Below, piece by piece: positions 5,397-13,354 of a stretch of DNA of 13,415 bases (its first letter is position 1; each line of letters begins with the position of its first letter). The stretch is from NCBI GenBank assembly GCA_035514535.1, contig DATKAZ010000052.1:1-13415 (forward strand). The letters are read 5' to 3'. The notes below the pieces were generated by a model. The model saw only the letters and a program-made list of their open reading frames with translations, searched no databases and was not told the origin of the DNA. The stretch is from XN24 sp035514535 (GTDB lineage Bacteria; Pseudomonadota; Gammaproteobacteria; Steroidobacterales; XN24). Both the position numbers and the translations under genes were made by a program.

Positions 5397-6592
5397 TCCG
5401 CTACGCCGTGCTCGCCCTGATGCTGGCGCTGCCAGCAGCGACCGCCAATGCCTCGGCGCTCACCGAAGCCGAAGCCGTGCGGCGCGGACTTTCCCACCCC
5501 CAACTCCAGGCGATGCAGGAATCCACCGTCGGCGAGGCGCTCGGCGCCTCCGCCGCCGCAGGGCGCTGGCCGAACCCGGAGATCGAGCTCGGTCGGGAGC
5601 GGGTGGACGGCTCGAGTAGGCGCAGCAACGAGACCGATGTCTGGATTCGCCAGCGTCTGGACCTGGCCGGCGTCCGGGCGAGGGAGCGTGACGCAGCACA
5701 GACGCTGGTCGTGGCGGCGCGGGCCCGTGCCGACATGGTCGATCGGGAGCAGGCGCGCGACATCCGGCGCCGGTTCTATGATGCACTGGCGGCAGACGCC
5801 TTGCTCGGCCTGGCAGGCGACTGGCGCGACCGGCTGGACTTGCTCGTGGCCGCCGCCGTCCGGCGGGTCGATGCCGGCGATGCTTCGCGGTATGAGCTGC
5901 TGCGCTTGCAGAAAGAGCTCTCGGTCGTGAAGGCTGAGTTCTTCGAAAGACAAGCTGCTGCCGCATCCGCCCGGGAACGACTGTTCGCCATGATCGGCGG
6001 CGAGCCAGCGAGGCTCTCGGGGATGCTGCTGCCTCCGGCCATGGACCCTGCCATGGCTCCAGGCCTGTTGGCTGACCATCCATTGTTGCGAGCCCTGGAG
6101 GCAGAGAGTGACAGCGCGCTGCTCAGCTCGGAAGCCGCGTCTCGCCGCCGCTGGCCTGCCCTGACCCTGGGCGCGGGCTGGCGCGAGGTCGACGAGGCCG
6201 GTCACAGCGCGGACGGGGGCATGTTCATGGTGGGCGTGGAAATCCCGATCTTTGACCGGGGTACGGGTGATCGAGACGCAGCAGCCAGTCGCGCCAGGCG
6301 CAGCACTGCAGAACGATGGCTGGCGGAGGAGCGCCTCGCCGCAGAAGCCCGGTCCGCCCTGGGAGAACTGCAGGCACGGCGGGCCGGGGCGCTGCTGCTC
6401 AGTGACCACGAGTCCGAGGAAACATCCTTCCTGTCAATCGCCGAGGCAGCCTATGAAGCGGGCGAGATCGGTGTGGCGGAGTTGATCGATGCGCACCGAA
6501 CCGAATTGGCCGTAGCGCGTGAACGCATCGAGCGCTCCCGCCTGGCGCGCGAATCCTTTATCGAACTGCAATATGTCGGAGGAAGACCATGA
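5393..6592 (+). CDS. TolC-family outer-membrane efflux channel (CusC/CzcC-like)
   Basis: 399 aa, slightly short for the family. Residues 1-20 are a signal peptide (MIRYAVLALMLALPAATANA, probable cleavage after ANA). No lipobox is present, unlike CusC. The mature start ALTEAEAVRRGLSHPQL and the AAGRWPNPEIELG motif are standard for outer-membrane efflux proteins. Two long helical repeats rich in Ala, Arg and Glu follow, at about 90-200 and 290-395. The C-terminal half includes GGMFMVGVEIPIFDRG, the usual second-repeat strand, and AYEAGEIGVAELIDAHR. The trimer would form the exit duct for the RND pump encoded downstream. Start and stop overlap both neighbours by 4 nt, placing the gene firmly inside the operon. 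Confidence 0.92.
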   Translation: MIRYAVLALMLALPAATANASALTEAEAVRRGLSHPQLQAMQESTVGEALGASAAAGRWPNPEIELGRERVDGSSRRSNETDVWIRQRLDLAGVRARERDAAQTLVVAARARADMVDREQARDIRRRFYDALAADALLGLAGDWRDRLDLLVAAAVRRVDAGDASRYELLRLQKELSVVKAEFFERQAAAASARERLFAMIGGEPARLSGMLLPPAMDPAMAPGLLADHPLLRALEAESDSALLSSEAASRRRWPALTLGAGWREVDEAGHSADGGMFMVGVEIPIFDRGTGDRDAAASRARRSTAERWLAEERLAAEARSALGELQARRAGALLLSDHESEETSFLSIAEAAYEAGEIGVAELIDAHRTELAVARERIERSRLARESFIELQYVGGRP

Positions 6593-6858
6593 GATTTCCG
6601 GTGAAATCGGCCGTCCTGATGATCGGCATTTTCGCCCTTTCGGGTTGTGACCGCAGCCATGACGAGGCGCATGAGCACCCGCCCGCCGACGCGCCCACCG
6701 CACCCCATGATGATGGGGATGGTCACGACCACCCCCATGGCGATCATGACCATGATGATCCTCATACCGAAACCTTTTTCGGTCCCGATGCGGCCGGCCA
6801 CGAGCATGATGATGAGGATGAACACGCTCACGACGACGAGGAGCCGCATGAGCACTAG
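6589..6858 (+). CDS. His/Asp-rich lipoprotein, probable periplasmic metal buffer
   Basis: 89 aa. The ATG at 6589 overlaps the TolC stop by 4 nt and is preceded by GGAGGAAG. A lipoprotein signal ends in the lipobox LSGC with the acceptor Cys at residue 20, and D21 follows. After Cys20 there are 16 His, 17 Asp and 9 Glu among 69 residues, in HD, DH and HEH clusters broken once by TETFFGPDAAG. No fold is expected; the chain is probably disordered until it binds metal. Position between the channel and adaptor genes suggests it captures divalent ions (zinc, nickel, cobalt, cadmium or copper) and buffers or hands them to the pump. An Asp after the lipidated Cys is the inner-membrane retention signal in E. 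coli, which would keep it near the adaptor. I do not recognise a named family. The next gene starts 11 nt before this one ends. Confidence 0.8.
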   Translation: MRFPVKSAVLMIGIFALSGCDRSHDEAHEHPPADAPTAPHDDGDGHDHPHGDHDHDDPHTETFFGPDAAGHEHDDEDEHAHDDEEPHEH

Positions 6859-8395
6859 CCTCAGGTTGCTGGCCGTTGTTCTTTCGCTCGCCCTGTCGGC
6901 GTGTGAGCGCTTGCCACACATCGGGCATGACCATCCTCCCGACCAGGCTCCTGCGCACGAGGAGGACAACGCCGCCCTCGCCTACACGCACTACACCGAC
7001 CAGACGGAACTGTTCGTTGAATTTCCCGCGCTCGTTGTCGGCCGAAGTTCGCGTTTTCTCGCCCACGTGACGCGCCTCGCCGACTTCAAGCCGCTCACCG
7101 CGGGAACACTGGATGTGGTCCTGGAGGGCCCGGCCGGGCCGGTAGCGCGGTTTCGGGTCAGGGAACCGGCTCGCGACGGGCTGTTCCTCCCCGTCGTCAG
7201 CCCGCGTGATCCCGGCACGTTCCGCCTCGTGGTCGAAATCGAAGCCAATGGCCTCCAGGCGCGCCATGACCTTGGGCCAGTGACCGTGTCCGCTGCCGCG
7301 GGCGACGTCGTCATCCCGGACGGAGAGCAGGAAGGCGAGATCGTTTACCTGAAGGAACAGCAGTGGGCGGATCCTTTTGCAACCTGGCGGGTTGCACCGC
7401 ATCCACTGCGCCGATCCGTCCCCGGGTTTGCGACGGTACTTGCGCCGGCTGATGCGGGTGCGCAAGTCCACGCGCCGACGGACGGCTATGTCGCGGCGAC
7501 CCGGCTTGCGCGCGGCGGCAGCTCGGTCGCACAAGGCGACGTGCTCGGCTATCTCGTACCGCGGCTTGGCGAAGGTACGGACTCTGGCACCTTGCGGGTA
7601 GCGCTGGAGCAGGCTGAATCGAGGCTGACACTGGCCGAGCGCGACGTGTCGCGCCTCGAACAACTCTATGCCCAGGGCGCGGTACCGGAACGCCGGCTCG
7701 CCGAGGCTCGCGGCGAACTGGGAATCGCGCGCGCCGAGGCGACCGCGGCGCGGGCCCGGATCAAGCAAACCCAGCAGGGGGACGGGCAGGCAGGACTGGC
7801 ACTGCGGGCGCCGGTGGCCGGCACGATCGTCGAGACCAACGCGAGGCCCGGCGCTTTCACCCGCGCCGGCGAACGCCTGTTCCGGATCGCTGCACCCGAG
7901 CGCCGCTGGGTGGAGATCCGCGTGCCGGAGCACTTTGCAAACGAGCTGCCAACCGCCAGCGGGGCGTGGCTGGACGCTGGAGAGCACCGGAACATCGTCC
8001 TCGACGCAGCGACTGGTGCACAGGTCGTCCAGGTGAGCACCGCCATCGATCCGTCTACGCGTACTGCCTCGGTCACGATGGAGTATCCGACTGTGCAGGG
8101 TCCCGAGGCCCTGGGCATCCGGCTGCCGGCCGGCGTCTTCGTCTCGGAGCCGACGCTGCGCCTTGCCCTGCCTCGCAGCGCGGTCATCGAGGACGGTGGG
8201 AGAGACGTGGTGTACGTGCAGACCGGCGGGGAGTCGTTTGCCCGACGGCCGGTGGAGCTCGGCATCCGCGATGGCGAGCTGGTCGAGGTGCTGAGCGGCG
8301 TCGAGGCCAGCGAACGCGTCGTGTCGAAAGGTGCGTACCTCGTCAGGCTGGCCGCGGTCGGGGGCGACGAGATCGGCCACGGCCACACGCACTGA
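6848..8395 (+). CDS. RND efflux periplasmic adaptor lipoprotein (CusB/CzcB family)
   Basis: 515 aa from the ATG at 6848, which overlaps the previous gene by 11 nt. This start gives a proper lipoprotein signal with LSAC and the acceptor C19. The next residues are His-rich (PHIGHDHPP, APAHEED). Residues about 45-155 form an extra N-terminal domain beginning YTHYTDQTELFVEFPALVVG, seen in larger heavy-metal adaptors. The lipoyl halves are at about 197-235 (APTDGYVAATRLARGG) and 318-348 (LRAPVAGTIVETNARPGAF), separated by a coiled-coil hairpin that contacts the TolC channel. Beta-barrel and membrane-proximal domains follow. The C-terminus ends in HGHTH, another likely metal site. The protein links the RND permease to the channel and may deliver metal to the pump. 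Its 12-nt distance to the permease gene supports one complex. Confidence 0.92.
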   Translation: MSTSLRLLAVVLSLALSACERLPHIGHDHPPDQAPAHEEDNAALAYTHYTDQTELFVEFPALVVGRSSRFLAHVTRLADFKPLTAGTLDVVLEGPAGPVARFRVREPARDGLFLPVVSPRDPGTFRLVVEIEANGLQARHDLGPVTVSAAAGDVVIPDGEQEGEIVYLKEQQWADPFATWRVAPHPLRRSVPGFATVLAPADAGAQVHAPTDGYVAATRLARGGSSVAQGDVLGYLVPRLGEGTDSGTLRVALEQAESRLTLAERDVSRLEQLYAQGAVPERRLAEARGELGIARAEATAARARIKQTQQGDGQAGLALRAPVAGTIVETNARPGAFTRAGERLFRIAAPERRWVEIRVPEHFANELPTASGAWLDAGEHRNIVLDAATGAQVVQVSTAIDPSTRTASVTMEYPTVQGPEALGIRLPAGVFVSEPTLRLALPRSAVIEDGGRDVVYVQTGGESFARRPVELGIRDGELVEVLSGVEASERVVSKGAYLVRLAAVGGDEIGHGHTH

Positions 8396-8407
8396 CAGAC
8401 CCCAGAC

Positions 8408-11400
8408 GTGATCGATCGCATCATCCACTGGTCGCTGCACAATCGCCTGCTCGTGCTGGCGGCGGCGGCCCTGGCGCTCGCGTGGGGCGGCTGGACGGCG
8501 ACCCGGGCGCCGGTGGACGTTTTTCCCGACCTCACTGCGCCGTCAGTCACCATTGTCGCGGAAGCGCATGGCATGCCGCCGGAAGAAGTGGAGCGGCTGA
8601 TCACCTTCCCCATCGAAACCGCCATGAACGGTGCCAATGCCGTGCGTCGCGTGCGCTCCAGCACCGGGATCGGGATCAGCGTGGTGACCGTCGAGTTCGA
8701 GTGGGGTACCGATATCTTTCTCGCACGGCAGCTCGTCTCGGAGCGCCTGCAGAACGCCCGGGCCTTGCTGCCCACGGATCTGCCGCCGCCGATCCTGGCG
8801 CCGGTCGCGTCGATCATGGGTGAAATCCTTTTCATTGCGCTGGTTTCCGACCAGCATGATGAACTGGCGCTGAAGACCGTGGCCGACTGGCAGCTGAGGC
8901 GACGGCTGCTGGCCGTGGCCGGCGTGGCGGAGGTCATCCCCATCGGCGGTGCGACCAAGCAATACCAGGTGGTCGCCAGGCCCGAACGGCTGGCTGCCTA
9001 CGGTGTCACGCTCGGGCAGCTGCGTGACGCGGTCGCGGCCGCGAGCCGAAATGCCTCCGCCGGCTTCGTCACGGAGAACGCCCAGGAGTTCCTGATCCAG
9101 GGGCTGGGGCGCGCTCGCACCATCACCGACATCGAGCAGGCGCTCGTGACGGAAAGGGATTCGATGCCGGTCCTGGTGCGAGACCTGGCCGAAGTCCGAG
9201 TGGGTGCCGCACCGCGCCGCGGCATCGGCGCCTACAAAGGCGCCAGCGCCGTCGTGCTGGGCATCCAGAAGCAGCCCGGAATCAATACGCTGGAACTCAC
9301 CGCGCGGCTGGACACTGTCATCGCGGACCTTGAACGTGCCCTGCCCGACGGCATGCGAATCGAGACCGACGCTTTTCGCCAGGCGGATTTCATCACGATC
9401 TCGATTGAGAACCTCAGCGCCGCGTTACGCGACGGCGCGATCCTGGTCGTCGCCATCATGTTTGTGTTCCTCTACAGCGCCCGCGCCACGCTGATTGCCC
9501 TCCTCGCCATCCCGCTGTCGTTGCTGGTCGCCGTGCTGGCCATCACGCGACTCGGAGGAAGCCTGAACACCATGACGCTCGGCGGAATGGCCATCGCGCT
9601 GGGCGCGCTGGTGGATGACGCCATCATCGTGGTCGAAAACGTCGTTCGGCGACTGCGGGAGAACGCAGCTGCCGAACCCGAACGACGTGTCGAGACGCTT
9701 CGCGTCGTGCTGGATGCCACCCGGGAGATCCAGGCGTCGATCGTGTTTGCGACGCTGATCATCATCCTGGTGTTCCTGCCACTGTTCTTCCTGGATGGGG
9801 TCGAGGGCCGGCTGCTCGAACCGCTGGGCCTTGCCTACGTCGTATCGCTGGCGGCGTCCTTGCTGGTGGCGCTCACGATTACGCCGGTGCTCTGCCTCCT
9901 CGGCCTGCCGGGCGGACGCGTGATCACCATGGGCCACGACACCCGATTGATCACGGCGCTGAAAGATATGTATCGGCCCCTGCTGCGCTGGACACTGACA
10001 CGCTGGCGCGTCGTCGCGGGGCTGGCACTCGCGCTCCTGCTGACCGCATGCGCCTTTCTGCTGCTCGCAGGGCGCGGCTTCCTGCCCGAGTTTAATGAAG
10101 GCAGCCTGACGGTGAGCGTCGTTACCCTGCCCGGCACCTCGCTTGAGATGTCCGGCGAGATCGGGGGGCGCGTGGAGCAAATGCTGCTCAATCAACCCGA
10201 AGTGGTTGCCACGGCCAGGCGCACCGGACGCGCCGAGCTCGACCCGCATGCCCAGCAGGTATTTGCCTCCGAGATCGACGTCACGCTGGCGATGAAGGAT
10301 CGCGACAAGGCTGCGCTCCTCGCCGCGCTGCGGGAAGAGTTTCGCGGCCTGCCGGGTACCAATGTGGTCATCGGCCAGCCGATCTCCCATCGCATCGACC
10401 ACATGCTGTCGGGAACACGTGCCAACATCGCCGTCAAGATTTTTGGCGACGACCTGTTCGAGCTCAGGCGGATCGGCCAGCGGGTAGAAGAGTTGATCCG
10501 CGAGGTCCCCGGCGCCGTGGACGTGGCCGTCGACCAGCAGGCAGAGATCCCGTTCGTGGTCGTGCGTTTCGACCGGGCGGCACTGGCCAACTATGACCTG
10601 ACGATGGCCGACGCTTCCGATGCCCTGGAGACGGCATTCAACGGCATGACGGTCGGCCGCATCCTGGAGGGCGAGGCAAGTTTTGACCTGGTGGTGCGGC
10701 TACCCGAGTCCGCGAAGGATGACGTCGAGGCGATGCGCAATACCGTGCTGGCGCTGCCGTCCGGCGCCCTTGTTCCTTTCGCCGCCCTGGCCGACATCCG
10801 CCGTGAGCGGGGGGCCAATTCCATCACCCGGGAAAACGTCCAACGCTTGCTCGTGGTGATGTCGAACGTCGCCGGGCGCGATCTCGTCAGCGTGGTGGAA
10901 GATATGCGCGCGGCGATTGCCGAGCAACTGGAGCTGCCTGCCGGATACCACGTCGAGTTCGGCGGACAGTTCGAGAGCGCCGAAGCCGCCGCCACGCGAC
11001 TGGCACTTCTCGGGGTAGTGGTTGTCGTCGGCATCTTCCTGCTGCTGGTGGCTGCGTTCGGCTCGGCCCGGAGCGCGTGGCTCGTGATGCTGAACCTGCC
11101 GCTGGCGCTCATTGGCGGCGTGGTCGGCGTATGGCTCACCGGAGGCGTCATCACCATTGCCGCGGTGATCGGCTTCATCACGGTATTCGGCATCGCGACC
11201 CGCAATGGCGTGATCCTCGTGGACCATGTGCAACGCTTGATCAACGAACACGGCTTCGCGCTTGAAGCCGCGGTGCTCAAGGGCTCGGAAGAGAGGCTGG
11301 TCCCGATTCTTATGACTGCACTGGCCACCGCGCTTGCGCTAGTTCCGCTCGCGCTGGCGACCGGAGAGCCGGGCAGCGAGATCCAGTCACCGATGGCGGT

Positions 11401-11524
11401 GGTCATTCTCTGGGGGCTGCTGAGCTCGACGGCGCTGAACATGCTGGTGGTGCCGGCAATGTTCCTGAGGTTCGGCACACCACGGAATCACGGTCTCAGG
11501 AAGCAACCAGCAGCCGCGCAGTAA
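8408..11524 (+). CDS. Heavy-metal RND efflux permease (CusA/CzcA family)
   Basis: 1038 aa, the full length of the family. The GTG at 8408 gives the usual N-terminus MIDRIIHWSLHNRLLVLA; the Shine-Dalgarno is weak, suggesting coupling to the adaptor gene 12 nt upstream. Twelve membrane helices are expected: one near the N-terminus, a cluster at about 335-530 and a second cluster at about 860-1025, with two large periplasmic loops containing PVDVFPDLTAPSVTI and GRGFLPEFNEGSLTV. The fourth-helix proton relay reads GALVDDAIIVVEN, with D403, D404 and E410. Canonical CusA (VDAAIVMIEN) and CzcA (VDGAVVMVEN) differ at this motif. The second loop holds SHRIDHMLSG, with H665 where a hand alignment places the last CusA metal-binding Met. 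The pump is therefore clearly of the heavy-metal type, but its ion cannot be assigned; Cu/Ag by the CusA mechanism is not supported. Confidence 0.92.
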   Translation: MIDRIIHWSLHNRLLVLAAAALALAWGGWTATRAPVDVFPDLTAPSVTIVAEAHGMPPEEVERLITFPIETAMNGANAVRRVRSSTGIGISVVTVEFEWGTDIFLARQLVSERLQNARALLPTDLPPPILAPVASIMGEILFIALVSDQHDELALKTVADWQLRRRLLAVAGVAEVIPIGGATKQYQVVARPERLAAYGVTLGQLRDAVAAASRNASAGFVTENAQEFLIQGLGRARTITDIEQALVTERDSMPVLVRDLAEVRVGAAPRRGIGAYKGASAVVLGIQKQPGINTLELTARLDTVIADLERALPDGMRIETDAFRQADFITISIENLSAALRDGAILVVAIMFVFLYSARATLIALLAIPLSLLVAVLAITRLGGSLNTMTLGGMAIALGALVDDAIIVVENVVRRLRENAAAEPERRVETLRVVLDATREIQASIVFATLIIILVFLPLFFLDGVEGRLLEPLGLAYVVSLAASLLVALTITPVLCLLGLPGGRVITMGHDTRLITALKDMYRPLLRWTLTRWRVVAGLALALLLTACAFLLLAGRGFLPEFNEGSLTVSVVTLPGTSLEMSGEIGGRVEQMLLNQPEVVATARRTGRAELDPHAQQVFASEIDVTLAMKDRDKAALLAALREEFRGLPGTNVVIGQPISHRIDHMLSGTRANIAVKIFGDDLFELRRIGQRVEELIREVPGAVDVAVDQQAEIPFVVVRFDRAALANYDLTMADASDALETAFNGMTVGRILEGEASFDLVVRLPESAKDDVEAMRNTVLALPSGALVPFAALADIRRERGANSITRENVQRLLVVMSNVAGRDLVSVVEDMRAAIAEQLELPAGYHVEFGGQFESAEAAATRLALLGVVVVVGIFLLLVAAFGSARSAWLVMLNLPLALIGGVVGVWLTGGVITIAAVIGFITVFGIATRNGVILVDHVQRLINEHGFALEAAVLKGSEERLVPILMTALATALALVPLALATGEPGSEIQSPMAVVILWGLLSSTALNMLVVPAMFLRFGTPRNHGLRKQPAAAQ

Positions 11525-11637
11525 GAAGCCTTGCGGAGCCAGCTTAACGGCCAGCAGCACGTCGGGGGCAACTTTCGGGGCAAGGGGCGGCTCGCCCGGC
11601 GCATCCGCGAGATTCTCGACTCCGCTGCCCGCCGGCG

Positions 11638-11862
11638 TCAGTCGGTCGGCTTGGAATAGTCCCGCTCGACCGCCGGGTCCAGCTCCTTGGCGCGCTTCTT
11701 GCCCGCCTTTTCGGCCTTCTCGAGCTCCTTGGGGTCGGCATCGCCCGCGCGCTTGGCGGCCTCATCGACCTTGCCGGATTCGACAAATTCCTGGGTATTG
11801 CGGTTGTAGCGCTTGGCGGATTCGCGATCGCCTTCGCCCTGGTTGGTGGGCTTCTGGCCCAT
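11638..11862 (-). CDS. Small hydrophilic conserved hypothetical protein
   Basis: 74 aa from the ATG at 11862, preceded by AGGAGG at 11869-11874 with 6-nt spacing, a convincing start. The sequence begins MGQKPTNQGEGDRESAKRYN, continues with a VESGKVDEAAKRAGDADPKE segment and ends DPAVERDYSKPTD. It is very charged, lacks Cys and any hydrophobic core, and is probably helical or disordered and cytoplasmic. It resembles short uncharacterised proteins found in many proteobacteria, but I know no assigned function. It is convergent with the efflux operon (113 nt from the permease stop) and divergent from the membrane metzincin-like gene, so it is probably unrelated to efflux. No clear promoter is seen upstream. 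Confidence 0.75.
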   Translation of the reverse strand: MGQKPTNQGEGDRESAKRYNRNTQEFVESGKVDEAAKRAGDADPKELEKAEKAGKKRAKELDPAVERDYSKPTD

Positions 11863-11868
11863 GGGGCA

Positions 11869-11874
11869 CCTCCT
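11869..11874 (-). promoter_or_regulatory. Ribosome-binding site that sets the start of the small hydrophilic protein
   Basis: AGGAGG on the minus strand, 6 nt before the ATG at 11862, selects this start over an in-frame upstream ATG at 11985. The upstream extension would begin inside the 42-bp palindrome and looks non-coding. Confidence 0.7.
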
Positions 11875-11975
11875 GTCTGGGTGAGCGGGAACGCGCGTGG
11901 GCCTTCCCGCGGGAGTTACCTGAAATCTAGTAGCCGCACCGGTAAAATTCCAGCCGACTCCATTGCATTGGGAGG

Positions 11976-12017
11976 ATGGGGACACTCCTAAAAGCGCGCT
12001 TTTAGGAGTGTCCCCAT
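11976..12017. repeat. Perfect 42-bp palindrome, REP/RAYT-like element
   Basis: Every base from 11976 to 12017 pairs around a centre between 11996 and 11997. The arm reads ATGGGGACACTCCTAAAAGC and continues into GCGC at the centre, so no loop-free hairpin is possible but a very stable cruciform or stem is. The GGGGACA...TGTCCCC outer part resembles repeats associated with REP-type tyrosine transposases in gammaproteobacteria. It sits between two divergent genes, so a terminator role for either is unlikely. No transposase is present in the window. Confidence 0.8.
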
Positions 12018-12103
12018 TCGCTTGCTGCGGTGCGTGCAGCTTGAAACTCCAGCCGCATAGAGGGATCCTGCCGGGCCGGGGATCGTTCGCAAACGGGACT
12101 TAA

Positions 12104-13354
12104 ATGGCTTATCCGGACGGCGTGAATGCTCCTGCGACGGCCAGCCGTGCCGCATCGGGTTCGAGCGCACCCGGCGGTTCCCCGGGCGCCGCGCAAGAGT
12201 TCGTCGTCGGCGTGATGCGGATGGAGGTCGAGGGGCGCGACTCGGACCGGTTCCTGGGGCAGGTCGACGCCGCCACCGTCGCGCTGGACCGGGCGGTCAC
12301 GACCGCGCTCGGCGTGCGCGTGGAGTTGCTCTCGTTCGAGGGCCCGCACCTCACGCCAGCCGCGGGCGCTTACGCCCCGCTCGATTTCCTCCAGATCGGG
12401 CTGACGGAGAAGCTGGAACGCGGCATCCACTTCCTCCTCATCGTGACCGAGGTGGACCTCTCAGCCTCAACGCTCTCGTACACGCTCGCCCTTCCGAGCC
12501 AGCTCACCAACGTCGCCGTCGTCTCCACCAAGCGCCTCGACCCGGCCTTCTGGGGCGACGACCACGACGACGACCTCGCCGTCCGCCGCCTCACGGCCCT
12601 CCTGCTCCACACGCTCGGGCACCTCCTCAACCTCCCCCACGAGGAGGACCCTGCGAACGTGATGCACGACTTCGCGGGCGTGGACGACCTCGCCGGGATG
12701 GAGCGGCTCACGGACAGTCAGCGCGTCCAGATGAAGCAGGCGCTGCCCCGCGAGGCCCATGAGCGGACGAGCCGGGGCCCTCACGTCGGCTTCGTGCTAC
12801 GGACGCTCGTGCGCGACTGGCGGAGCCTCGCGGCCGCCGTGGCGCGGGCCAATCCGTTCCGCCTCGTCACCCGACTGCCCACGATGATCACGGCCGCCCT
12901 TTCGGTCATCATCGTCCTCTTCTTCAGCCCGGAGATGTGGGACGTGGCGAGCACCGTGGACCTCTACCAGCTCGTCCTGTTCTCGGTCGTGGCCATGGGC
13001 TCGGCGACAGTCGTACTCTACCGTGCGTTCGCGTTCGGCGGCGTACTCGGGCGCGGGCGTCTGCTCGCCGAGTCGACCGTCGTCACGAGCGCGGCGACCA
13101 TTCTGTGTCTGCTCCTGACGATGCTCCTCCTGTTCTCGGGATTCGCTCTTCTCGTCTATGGCGGCATCGTCACCATATTTCCGCCCAAGCTCATGGAGAC
13201 ATGGCCGACCGTGGACCCGGCCGTCCGCACGCTCGACCACGTGAAGCTGAGCCTGTTCCTGGCCGCGCTCGGCGTCCTCGCCGGCTCGCTCGGCGGCCGG
13301 GCGGACAGCCAGGCGCTCGTCCGCGGCGTGCTGTTCATCGATGAAGAAACCTGA
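12104..13354 (+). CDS. Membrane protein with an inactive-looking metzincin (archaemetzincin/matrixin-like) domain
   Basis: 416 aa. The ATG at 12104 directly follows an in-frame stop (12101-12103); its ribosome-binding site is poor, and the ATG at 12215 is an alternative. Residues about 33-220 look like a metzincin domain: VAVVSTKRLDPAFW, then HTLGHLLNLPH at 169-179, then NVMHDF with a Met-turn at M187. The three zinc-ligand histidines H169, H173 and H179 are kept, but the catalytic Glu expected at residue 170 is Thr. About four membrane helices follow (roughly 259-277, 289-312, 325-356 and 381-397). There is no N-terminal signal peptide, so the domain may be cytoplasmic. Leucine codons are mostly CTC rather than the CTG used by the efflux genes, suggesting horizontal origin. 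The function is unknown; a metal-binding pseudoenzyme is the best guess. Confidence 0.7.
   Translation: MAYPDGVNAPATASRAASGSSAPGGSPGAAQEFVVGVMRMEVEGRDSDRFLGQVDAATVALDRAVTTALGVRVELLSFEGPHLTPAAGAYAPLDFLQIGLTEKLERGIHFLLIVTEVDLSASTLSYTLALPSQLTNVAVVSTKRLDPAFWGDDHDDDLAVRRLTALLLHTLGHLLNLPHEEDPANVMHDFAGVDDLAGMERLTDSQRVQMKQALPREAHERTSRGPHVGFVLRTLVRDWRSLAAAVARANPFRLVTRLPTMITAALSVIIVLFFSPEMWDVASTVDLYQLVLFSVVAMGSATVVLYRAFAFGGVLGRGRLLAESTVVTSAATILCLLLTMLLLFSGFALLVYGGIVTIFPPKLMETWPTVDPAVRTLDHVKLSLFLAALGVLAGSLGGRADSQALVRGVLFIDEET

Noticed and set aside
6700..6850. Repetitive CATGATGAT-type sequence that could be mistaken for a tandem repeat or CRISPR-like array.
   Set aside because: It is explained by His and Asp codons of the metal-binding lipoprotein; units are not regular.
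6434..8440. A 668-codon minus-strand frame opposite the adaptor and His-rich lipoprotein genes.
   Set aside because: It is a high-GC shadow with low-complexity His/Arg content; the plus strand carries well-supported overlapping operon genes.
11525..11659. An open frame continuing in phase after the permease stop, reading NFRGKGRLARRIREILD before a TAG.
   Set aside because: It has no start codon or ribosome-binding site, is only about 45 codons in GC-rich DNA, and overlaps the well-supported minus-strand gene. I recognise no family.
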